Below, piece by piece: positions 26,354 to 36,171 of a stretch of DNA of 64,000 bases. A model generated the notes under the pieces. The model searched no databases. It was not told the origin of the DNA and saw nothing but the letters and a program-made list of their open reading frames with translations. Location: the NCBI RefSeq assembly GCF_009389715.1, contig NC_052409.1, positions 1,466,001 through 1,530,000 on the forward strand. The letters run 5' to 3'. Position 1 is the first letter of the stretch, and each line of letters begins with the position of its first letter. The position numbers were made by a program, and so were the translations under genes. The stretch comes from Phoenix dactylifera (taxonomy: Eukaryota; Streptophyta; Magnoliopsida; Arecales; Arecaceae).

Positions 26354-28427
26354 TCAGAAGGGTGTCCCTATCTCACTCCTGGTATCTGTAGGACTATATA
26401 GAGCAGACCTGTTCCTTGGCCTGTTCTCCTCCAGCTGCTTCACGACTTCGTTCATGTCCGGCCTCACGGATGCTACGGGAGCACAGCAGCCCATCGCCAA
26501 CTTCAACGCCTGCACCAACCCATCCTCTGTCGGGCTCCTTATCCCCTTCAAGATCTCCACATCGAACACCTCCATCGTCGTCTCCTCCAGCACCGCCACC
26601 TTGACCAAGGACGGCAAGTCCACGCCCTCGCCATTCCTCCCGTTCCCAGGTTTCTTGCCCATTAGGATCTCCAGCAGCAGTATCCCGAAAGCATACACAT
26701 CTGTCCTCGAGTTGCACTTCTTCATCTTCTGCAGCTCAGGCGCCTTGTAGCCATCAGATTTTGCAGCAGACACCATCTCATCGGCTACCGCCGGCACCAT
26801 CAGTTTGTCGAGCCCGTAATCGCTGAGCCTCGGCACGAAGAGCTCATCGACGAGCACGTTCTTGGACCGGATATTTCCATGGGTGATCGGCGTCTCCTGC
26901 CCCGTGTGAAGGTGGGCGAGCCCCCTCGCCACTCCCAGTGCTATCTTGTGCCTTCTAGCCCAGTTCGGCAGAGTCCTTCCAGCTCTAGACTCTGCAACAA
27001 CATGAGAGAATCGAAACGGGTGAGTTTTACGTGATCACAGATTCATTTGAGTTCGGGGAAATCCACTTACCATGAAGGAGATCATGGAGGGTTCTATTCG
27101 GGAGGTAGTCATAGATGAGGAGCTTCTCTCCCCTCTTCCCCTGGTAGAAGGCTTTCAAGGAAACCAAGTTCTCATGCCGTGCTCGACCGAGCAGCCGGAC
27201 GACGGGCAAGCACGAAGCCGCATCCTTGCAGCTGCCTTCCCTCAATAGCCGAAGAGCAATCGTGCCCCCATCGGCAAGCTTAGCCTTGTACACAGTCCCA
27301 TAGCTGGTCTTCTCCATCACTTGGCCAGTGGCGTTCAGCACGTCCTCCAGCGTCAAGTGCTCACCGCCCTGAAACACTATTAGTTTCCCCTCACCACCAT
27401 TGTTGCCATCCTCCATTTCCATCTCCTCCTCTTCTGCCCTCCTTCCCCTGTTCTTCTTCTTCCTCCCCTGCGCCCATCCAATAGACACCGATGCGAGGAC
27501 CACAGCCCCCGTCATCAGTCCGATCACCAACCCAGCAATCGCCCCGGAGCTCAGGACGGAGCGCGAGCCACATTTCCGCAGGGGCGCCCCGCACAGCCCG
27601 GGGTTCCCCTGGAACGCCGCCGCGCCGAACTTGGATTGCCCGAAGGCCTCCGGCAACGCCCCGGTGAAGTTATTGTAGGAAAGGTTCAATCTCTCCAGGT
27701 TTCTCAGCCCGGCGAGCGACGCCGGTATCGGCCCGGAGAATCTATTGCTCCCGAGGTCGAGTTCTTGCAAGCCACGGAAGCCGGTGATGAACTCGGGGAA
27801 CTCTCCTACGAAGCGGTTGGCGCCAAAGTCGAGAACTTGGACGCGGTCGCAGGTGGAATTGGGGACGGCGGGGTCGGGGACGGCGCCGGAGAGGTTGTTG
27901 CCGTGGAGACGGAGGGAGACGAGGCGGTCACAGAGGTTCCAGATGGAGGGAGGGAGGGAGCCGGAGACTGAGTTGTCGGAGAGGTCGACTTCGGCGAGGG
28001 AGGGGCAGTTACCGAGCTCGAGAGGGAGGGTGCCAGAGAGGGAGTTGACGCCGAGGTAGAGGGACTGGAGAGAGGAGAGGTCCCCAATCTCCGGAGGGAT
28101 GGATCCGGCGAGGGCGGCGGCGGGGAGGCGGATGGAGAGGAGCTGGAGGGAGGAATCGTTGGCGAGGGAGCGGTTGGAGCGGACGGCGGAGTCGTTGCAG
28201 TTGAGAGAAGCGCCAGCGGAGGAGGTCCACTGGAGGCCGCGCCAGAGGCAGAGCGGGGTGGAGGTGTTCCAGGACGAGAGCTGAAGGTTCTCCGCCGACG
28301 AGCGGCCCTGGAGCGCCGGCTTTATCTTCTCCAGGAGGAGGAGGACGTCGGAGGACTCCGAGGAGAAGGCCGAGAAGAAGGAGAAGAAGAGAGAGAGGAA
28401 GAAGAAAAGAAGAGGAGAATATGCCAT
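26354..28427 (-). CDS. TMKL1: TMKL1-type LRR receptor-like pseudokinase, 2 exons
   Basis: Exons 28427-27071 and 26991-26354, joined through GTAAGT...GCAG, give 664 aa (Arabidopsis TMKL1 is about 674). Signal peptide at about 1-23, N-terminal LRR domain and leucine-rich repeats to about 265, transmembrane helix at about 294-318, then an acidic linker and a kinase fold. The strongest match is VFQGGEHLTLEDVLNATGQ, followed by MEKTSYGTVYKAKL. Catalytic residues are missing: the ATP-lysine position reads 'IALRLL' (Arg), and the HRD motif reads HGN, so the catalytic Asp is absent, although DYG stands for DFG. It is therefore expected to act as a membrane scaffold or co-receptor rather than an active kinase. 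The C-terminal 'ENRPRNRSALYSPTDTRSE' is typical of the family. Exon 1 is GC-rich. Confidence 0.96.
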
Positions 28428-28568
28428 TGGAGGAAGATGAAGAAGACTCGGAGTGAGGCGCAGAGGACAAGAGTTTGGAAGTAAAAAGGTGGGATTTTTG
28501 GCAGCTTTGGTGGGGAGTGGCTGGGGGCAGGGTTTTTGGGATGAAGATAGTTGGGTTTTTGAGGTGGG

Positions 28569-28579
28569 CTTTTATAAAC
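28569..28579 (-). promoter_or_regulatory. TATA box of TMKL1
   Basis: On the minus strand TTTATAAAAGC lies about 145 nt upstream of the ATG at 28427, a plausible distance with a leader of about 110 nt. Motif match only. Confidence 0.5.
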
Positions 28580-29338
28580 AACTTCTATTTTTATCACAAT
28601 CTTCCAACACACCCACTCATACACCCCATAATGGTGCGTAACCAGATCCACCAGCTCAGCGATGGACCGTCCAACAATGGAGCGACGTGAACATCCACGG
28701 ACAAAACAAGAGGGCGTGTCTCTTCATGATTGCACTGGTCCACCGCCGATCTGTGGTCCTGGTCCAACTAATAAGTAGACCTACGTTGTTGGGAATAGGG
28801 GTGGTGTTACCGGTGGCTAGGGGGGCTGTTGTGAGGGGGTGTCATAGTCGGTGAGTGCGTTCGTGGGTGAGCGTAAGGATGGAGGGTTTTGGGAAAGGCA
28901 AAGGGCGGACCGCTGACTGCTTGGGTTCCGTTGGTGGGTGGGTGTCCATCTTCCGCTTTTCTATCGTATGCATTTCTCTACTTTCTGGTAGGCGAGATTT
29001 CGACAGGCGAAATTCTCAGTCACATGCGAAGTTGATACGGTATCCATCTACCCTTCTCTTTTACTTTTGTTTTCTTCTTTTAGGATTCAAAAATTGAGGC
29101 TTGCAAGGAAAGTCTTTAAAGTTAAGAATGATGTTAGCTGTTAGAATTTTTTTCAAAAGTTGAATGCGAGATGCATTAAAGAACAAAAAAATGTTCAGCT
29201 CAAATGAGATTTGAGCAAAATAATACAGGAGATTTGAGCACAATGATACAAAAGATTGTAAGTCCAAATAACCCACGCGAGGCTAAAGCATTTGTATTAT
29301 AATAGTAAAGATTGGGCTCGAGATGAAAACTTCATTAA
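28580..29338. other. Upstream region of TMKL1
   Basis: Promoter-proximal and spacer sequence. It is G-rich at 28790-28940 and then AT-rich. No supported gene. Confidence 0.4.
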
Positions 29339-29819
29339 GGGCTCGTTTGGTTCGCGGGAAAAGAAGGGGGGAAAGTGTGGTCAACGGGAAAGTAATGAGA
29401 TGCCTCTTGTTTGGTTGGAGTTTTCAAAGGAGAGAGAAGGGAAAGTTATATTCCCATGGGAATGTGATTCCCACATTTCATGGGAAAGTCTTTCCCATGA
29501 GAAACATGGGAAAGTTACTTTCCCATGAGGCGGGAATCACTCCATTTTTACTTTTTCCCAAAAAGTCCCTTCAGCATTAAAGAAGCATTAAAGAGGCATT
29601 AAAAATCTAATTTTTATTAAGGGCATAATAGGAATTATATATAACTTTCCTAGGAAAGTGGATGGCCAACCAAACATAAGCACCTTGGAAATTTGTCACT
29701 TTCCCATGGTCAACCAAACATGCCAAAAATACTTTCCTAGGCATCCTCTTCCTAGGAATTTGTTTCCCAGGAATCATATTCCTAGGAAGGAAAATGCTTC
29801 CCGCGAACCAAACGAGCCC
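29339..29819. mobile_element. Tourist/Harbinger-like MITE with 3-bp TSD
   Basis: The 481-bp block begins GGGCTCGTTTGGTTCGCGGG and ends with the exact inverted partner (CCCGCGAACCAAACGAGCCC), so the terminal inverted repeats are at least 20 bp and perfect. TAA flanks both sides, fitting the 3-bp TWA target duplications of PIF/Harbinger elements. The interior has many copies of CATGGGAAAG or its complement but no open frame for a transposase. The near-perfect TIRs suggest a fairly recent insertion. Confidence 0.88.
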
Positions 29820-31468
29820 TAAGTATGAGTGGTTCCGTGGAAACTTAGTTGGAAAAAATAAATAACAAATTCAAATTTCAAAATTAGAAAATCCAAAAAG
29901 GTTCTAGCTACATGTTGCTAGTTTTGATAGGTGCACTAAGGATCTAAGATGAATCTCACTTTAATTTGGATTAAGAAAATTTTAAGTAATGATGAAGGAT
30001 TTATCCACATGCAGGCTACAGTTACTTTCAATCTCATGTACCAACAATAAATAAAATTAATAAATAAATTAATAAATATAATGCTTAAATAATATTAAAT
30101 TAGATTAGCAATCTCAGGTATTCAGATTAGGATTTGGAAACCCTTGCTTCAGGGCCCTCCACCTAGCCATATGGTTCTCCACCTTGGACAGACACTAGCC
30201 CAAGTTTCCAAGGATTACCGGTCCATTTCCGCGTCATGTTGACCTTTCTTTTTATTTTTGTTTTGGTCATTAAAGTACACAACACAAAGCTGGTCAGAAA
30301 TAAGAAGTATACAGATTATGAAAATATTTGGTTAGAGTAAGTAACTCATATTGAATGGTATTCTTATTTGAGTGGTATACTGGTATTCTAACGGAGCGAA
30401 GCGACTAAATATACTTATCTTTGAGGTAACTATGTAGTGTTTTATTCTACCAGAAATGCTGATAAGGGTTGGAACTCTGGAGCCAAGGTTTAACTATAAT
30501 ATCTTGTAACCCTTGTTATTTTGGGAGATTGTAAAATTTCAGCTATTTTGTTCTGGTAGACGTGGATGTAGGCTATTTTGTTCTGGGATGATGAAGGAAA
30601 GTTGTTTGCATCTTCCTTTAGATATAGATTGAGAACTCTTCGTTTTTTCAGCACGGACTCCGGCAAGCATGACCAACCCCATGGGCGTAGTTCTTGTGCG
30701 TGAAACAGTGTTGGGACTTGACCTTTTATTAAATATAAATTTGGCACGACGGCCGTCGGCCATCTTGATTAGAGTTTTGACGATAAAGCTTTTCCTTCCA
30801 TAAAGAGAAAAAAAAAATAAAAGAGAAAAGAGAAGGAAGAAAAGAGATTTTATTATCGTTTTTTTTTATAACTATTAAAAGAAAAAGGAGAGGGAGAGAT
30901 AGAGACATAGGAACAACCATCAAGCATGGAAATGGGAATAAGATATGAACTTTAGCTTTAACAGCCCAAGTCTGATGTGGCAACTTTTGAGTCGCACAAA
31001 CTTTATTAATCGTTACCAGTGATACCAGTGCAATATCTAATAATATTTTTTTAAATAAAAAGCATGGGCCTATTTAGAGAAACTAACTTCTTGCTCGCTC
31101 ACTGAAAGATACAAGCATGGATTTTCACAAAGATTCGATTTTTCATTCAGAATTTGCTCATTTGATTCAGAACGATGGTATAAGTTGTAAATATATTTGC
31201 TCTATATAATTGCCTTTTCTAGATCTCTGATCTTTTGGTTTATCAAAAAATAAAAGCAAGAAAAAAATTAGATTTGAGTAAGAAAATGAAATAGAAGGAG
31301 AGTGCAAGAGACTATAAGAAACATAGAAGGGTAGAAGATAAAAGCGGTAGGAAAAGAAATTGGCTTGATTTGTAGTGAGAGCACTGGTTCAACTCTTGAA
31401 CAGTTTCGATGATGGAGTTGTGTTAGTAGTATAAGTGTTGGCAAGGAATTGAAAGACTGCTACTGAGG
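29820..31468. other. Intergenic region between MITE and SINE
   Basis: AT-rich with no supported gene. On the minus strand, 30763-30539 is open for 74 codons but has no splice or domain support. A-rich and T-rich runs occur near 30806-30880. Confidence 0.35.
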
Positions 31469-31790
31469 TTGTAGCTTAGTGGAACTGGGTCTTACTTTCA
31501 ACCACGTAATTCCAAGTTCGATTAAATTGAGGAGACTGGATGCTTCTTGCTCGGATACGTGGACTGGGAGGGCTTATTGATCCGTCGATAGCCTCGGTGG
31601 TGCTGGGATGACGTACTCATACGTGGGTGTTGATCCCAATGGAAGGAGCCCACGGGTCAGAAAGGACATGCAAAAACTTGCGACCTGCATCGAACATTCC
31701 TTGGTGGAAGGAGGGCTCGGTAGGGGCTGCTATGCGGGTGGGCTCGTCCCTCCTCCCTCCCTATTTTTTCAACAAAAAAAAAGAGAAAAG
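31469..31790 (+). mobile_element. tRNA-derived SINE
   Basis: TAGCTTAGTGG (near 31473) matches the RNA polymerase III A-box and AGTTCGATTAA (near 31512) is a decayed B-box at the usual spacing. The rest of the head does not fold as a functional tRNA, and it continues into an unrelated body of about 250 bp ending in an A-rich tail (31776-31797). That layout is typical of a plant SINE. Target-site duplications were not found. Confidence 0.6.
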
Positions 31791-32271
31791 AATTGAAAGA
31801 CTCCTCAAAAAAAAAAAAAAAATCCACTCTTTCAACAAGACTGCTTTGTTGATGCTTGGGTATCAATATGCAATATCAGACATGGTTTAGGAAATCTAGT
31901 CTAAACATGGTTTATTGTTGAGCCACAGTGAAGGCTCCATTCACTTTTTGTCGATCTTAAGACCTGAATCGAACCGACCATGCTCATCAAAACACCTAAT
32001 TGTAAGCATGATGCCTTTTTTTTTTTTTTCTTTTTGAGGAATAAAGGAGGAAGTAAGATACTTCAAAGCACGGTGCTTTCCCAAGCATGATGCTTATAAA
32101 ACTACCATTTTTTTGTATTTAAATGAATCGGCATACCTCGAAGGCAGACCTAATTGCACCCATCCCTCAATACGACCATCATAAATAGGTTTAGGAAGCC
32201 CATGCCCCCTCAAAGTCTTCAGCATGTAACCCTCTTCCATCCAAGCAAATTCGCACCCATCCTTTATAAAA

Positions 32272-32406
32272 TAGGGGCGGCAACTCATTTAACTTGATTC
32301 AATCTATTATATATATCAGATTAAGTTACTTATTTAATAAAACGATCCAATTTGGATCTGAATTTTTATCTATTCTGTATCCGATCTGATCGGATTGCCA
32401 TCTCTA
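32272..32406. mobile_element. Short hAT-like MITE
   Basis: The 135-bp block starts TAGGGGCGGCAACTC. The reverse complement of its end is TAGAGATGGCAATCC, giving imperfect 15-bp terminal inverted repeats of the TAGGGGTGGCAA type known from plant hAT elements. The 8-bp flanks agree at only 5 of 8, so the target duplication is not secure. The interior is AT-rich and non-coding. Confidence 0.5.
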
Positions 32407-33540
32407 CTTAAAAACATTTAAAGCTAAGCTTAATTGCGACTTTTTTGCTTGATTTAACATGCCTAACGTGCTTTCTTGAGAATAACTCTCACACAAGCCT
32501 CGGACAACTAAGATTTAGTACCTAAATCACCTTGTTTTGAGGTGAAGTGACACATGCTTGGATGTGCCATCCAGGCAAACGTTTTTTGTCCTAGACCACC
32601 ATGATTCTTGGAAATTTCTGACTGTTGTTTATCACTCGACAGAATCTCTGGGAAGATAGGGTTGAATAAAGGGAGAGAAGCCGAGGACCAGGCTTTGTCC
32701 GAGTGGAGAGGACAAACAGTAAAAACATGGATCGGCAGCTAGGATAATTTAGTTGTCAATAATGTTTTGGGGGCATACAATGTATGTCATGAGTATGATT
32801 GGTGCCAAATTAAACTGATGCTTTGCTGGGCTTTGTTTGCTCGACCAACAATCAGTGGATGAGTGCTAGTGAAAGAAACACATGATGTTTAAATTTACCA
32901 AGATTCAATTAATCACCATTTCTACAGTTCAACTCAGAGTTCACTGATTCATAAGGAAGACAATCCAAGGTGCCTAGGTTTAAGAATCACTAATTGTTGC
33001 AGGAAGCAGGTTTTCTTCCATGGAGAACCCATAAAAAGAGATTTTGAGTTAAAAGAAACATTAATTGCACACCACTACATGGATGACCTGTGACTAAACT
33101 AACAAATCCTTTCATGAAATAAGGTAGGAGATCAAATCTCATAGTGCAAGAGGTTCTGATAGTATATAGAAACATACTGCTCAATTTTACCGAGAGAAGC
33201 CTTTCTGATTTAGATTTCTGTTGCATGACATTTTCATATTCCGAGAGCCAAAGGCCGGGATGACTGTCATGATGCTTACAATTGGTTATGCGGAATAGAT
33301 CGACCATACGGGCTCAAGATTTAGAACAAACACCGAACAAATGTTAAAACAAAAATAATTAGAAGAGAGAAAATTACTTTATTAAAAAGAATGAGCCATG
33401 CGAAAAAGCTTTCTCTCACTCTTCACCAACAAGAGCAACTCTCATCCCCTTTTCTCAAGCCACACCAAAGTCCCTTTAAATAGAGTCGGATATTTGATTC
33501 CTACTCAAATTCAACACCAACTAAAAGATAAGGAAAAGAC
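32407..33540. other. Intergenic, no supported gene
   Basis: No coding exon is recognisable. From about 33300 the sequence resembles a diverged LTR-type repeat similar in character to 43460-43790, but I could not define ends. Confidence 0.3.
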
Positions 33541-33660
33541 ACTACTAAAGAATAAAGATAAGATTTATTACTACTGAAAGATAAGGATAAAACTTATAAC
33601 TACTAAAGAATAAGGATAAAATTTATCACTACTAAAGGATAAGAATAAGAATTCTTGTAG
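33541..33660. repeat. Degenerate tandem repeat, period about 35 bp
   Basis: About 3.5 units of the form 'ACTACTAAAGAATAAGGATAA' followed by an AT-rich segment run head to tail. Units differ by a few bases each. It may be the internal repeat of a decayed LTR. Confidence 0.6.
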
Positions 33661-33789
33661 AATAAAATTAGCAATGATTTTTAATAATTCATGAAATAAA
33701 ATTTGGTGTTTTCTATATAATCAACTTTAATAACATTCTCTGAAAATTTATTTGCAATCGCTAATATCTAAGTCATGTTGATAGCATGC

Positions 33790-34697
33790 TGATTTATTGC
33801 AGAGTGCTAGTGAAATGCAGAAGCAAATAGTCTCGATGGTACAAAAGAGTATTATTCGTTTCAGCACATGCGGTTTAGTGGCCTTGGCAGGGTACTTTCA
33901 TGCTTTGCCGACGGTCAATAGCATAAAGTTGGTTAATGTTTTCCAGCTGGAATCGGATGTGGAAAGGAAAGAAATTAAATAGGTCGAAAGCAGCCTATCA
34001 TGAGATGCTAAATATAAGATCGCATTAGGTATCGTTCCATGGTAGAGGCTGATGATTCTTGAATGCTTATTATTTTGGTGGAGGTGCTTAAGGCATCCCT
34101 TCATGGCTTGGCATTCCAATGAGTTTATTTGGACGAGGGCTGCTGATATTCATTCTCTCTTGTATTATCTTTTCTTCTTGTTTGACTGTACTCATGTGAG
34201 AGCTATATGAAATACCGGTTTTACTGCAAGAAGAAAAAAAAAAAAAAAAAAAAAGGCATAGCTCAGGCTCGAATCAAATATCTAGAAGCTCAAGTTGCTA
34301 GATGTCGGTGCAGCGCTTGCTTTACATAGCAGAAGGCTCTGCAACCATCAGAGTTGAAATCTGACCCAACTGGAGACAGAGAGGTCCACCACCTTAAAGG
34401 AGTCTTTAAGTAGGCCTTGTAGGGGCACTGCACTTCGGACACCATTGTCAAAAATAATGGATTGCTGTGTTCTCTCTTCCGTTCTATCCGTCGATCCTCT
34501 GCAGGAATCGTGTTACAGAATATTTGGTACCTTATATCTTGAGCTATTGACATATCGCATCACAGTGCCATATTGTCTCTCCAACAACAGGCAGGTGCTT
34601 CTGCAGCAAATCTTAGGATATTCCTTGGTCTGGCTTATACCAAATCTACTTCTTCAATTTTTGATTATGAATCCGATCAAAAAAAAAAAAAAAAAAC
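33790..34697 (+). mobile_element. Two A-tailed retroposon-like units in tandem
   Basis: Two blocks each end in a long pure A run: 33790-34254 (A run 34231-34253) and 34256-34697 (A run about 34680-34697). Both point the same way, as expected of LINE or SINE 3' ends. Each holds a short open frame (33797-33982; 34573-34776) with no domain I recognise. The left edges are estimates. Confidence 0.35.
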
Positions 34698-36171
34698 AAG
34701 AAAGAAATCCTTTGATTGTGAAACCAGAGAGGCTAAAGGATACCCTTTACATTATTCCAAGAGCAAGAACAAATAGTTGAGAAGATAATCTTCATGTCTT
34801 CATGATAAGCTAATAAGTCGCATAATACAAGAGTAAACTCTGTTGTTTATTATTATTATTATTATTTTTTGATGTAAAGGGAGGCAAAAAGGAGCCATAC
34901 GGCTTTTATTAAAGATTAATCGTATTTAGAGCAGAGACGAGGGACAAAGATGAGTTACATTGTTAAGAGAGGAGAGATATATATGCGAGAAAAAGAAGCA
35001 AAATGGCTCCAAAGCAATTAGGACATGGAATGTCGGAGGAAAGAACCTCATCTAGACCAACAAGTAGGAGCATTCATTGTTTGAAAGTTTTAATCAATTT
35101 CACAAAAATTTTCAGGCCAACACTTTCCTATTATACCAGCCTCTTTTGAATATGAAGAGCTCTATTTTGCTGATCTCAGAAGACTAAGTTGTTGTGCCCC
35201 TTCTTACATCCGAATGAGACTTTAACAAAAAAACACCAGAATTCAGAATGGCCACAAGCTCCGAATTTTATATAAGAGTCTGACTTGAGGGAGTTTCTGA
35301 AACAAAAACCAGCCAATTTTCCACAACCAATTTCATATCACGTTTGGTACCTCCTCTATTATTTATGTATATGATATAAAGATACCCCAGGTAGCTAATT
35401 TCTCAACTTAATATTGAATTATTAGTATCCATTTTTTTAGTGCGTATGTGTGATGAGAGCTAGGACTGGTGGATGGCTGGAATCCCAGCCAAATATTAGA
35501 GTGGGTGGGATCAAACCCAGATGGCACCCTCTATAATACCGCAAAGTGCAGATTTAAGAAGACTAACAATTCAGAGTTTCTGAAGTTGTGGTGAATGACT
35601 GCATTGAATGAGAAAACATAAACTTCCCACGATTTGCTTCCTACCTCCATCTATAGTTTCCAACTGAGAAACAAAATTTCCATCCGCTTTTACCATAGAT
35701 GCTGATTTAGTTAAGATCGCTCAGCTATATCCTTACACATAAAACAAAAAAAAATAAAACAATGACAAGAAGAGTAGGAGGATTAGACAAGCCAAGATTG
35801 TAGATAATAGAACTCTTCCTTAATGCATCGATTACAACAGATTTGCATGCCATATTAATATCAATCATTCGCATGTATGTAAATTCCATACGTAGAAAAG
35901 GTAACATCCAAAAGCCAATCAATCCTTGGACAATGGGAGACAGGTGAAGTTGTGGAGAGTATAACAGAAAGACATAAGCAAATATCCCAAGGAGAAAAAC
36001 CAGGAACAAAATAAATCAGCGACGCTGCTGCACCTGCTTCAAACTCAAATCAGTATGCGAGCAGGCGAAGGTTGGCAAGGGGAATCGCATGGTCGATAAA
36101 AGAAATTGCAACACTTTGTAGTAGAGTGATACATTCCTGCTGTTCTTGCAAGCTGTAGATGGGTGTAGGAA
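34698..36171. other. Intergenic region downstream of pectate lyase
   Basis: No supported gene. A (TTA)n microsatellite is at about 34846-34866. The last 100-150 bp before 36171 should be the pectate lyase 3' UTR. Confidence 0.4.

Noticed and set aside
28009-28581. 190-codon minus-strand frame overlapping TMKL1 exon 1
   Set aside because: It is an out-of-frame reading of the GC-rich first exon and is Ser/Pro/Leu-biased. The TMKL1 frame itself matches a known family over its whole length.
30539-30763. 74-codon minus-strand frame beginning MADGRRAKF
   Set aside because: It reads somewhat protein-like at the start but dissolves into AT-rich sequence. No exon continuation or homology was recognised.
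31469-31545. Possible free-standing tRNA gene
   Set aside because: Only the A-box is intact. No acceptor stem or paired anticodon arm can be drawn, and the sequence runs into a SINE-like body with an A tail.
33541-33660. CRISPR-like or regulatory repeat array
   Set aside because: The units are degenerate and contiguous without spacers, and this is nuclear plant DNA. It is an ordinary tandem repeat, perhaps inside an LTR.
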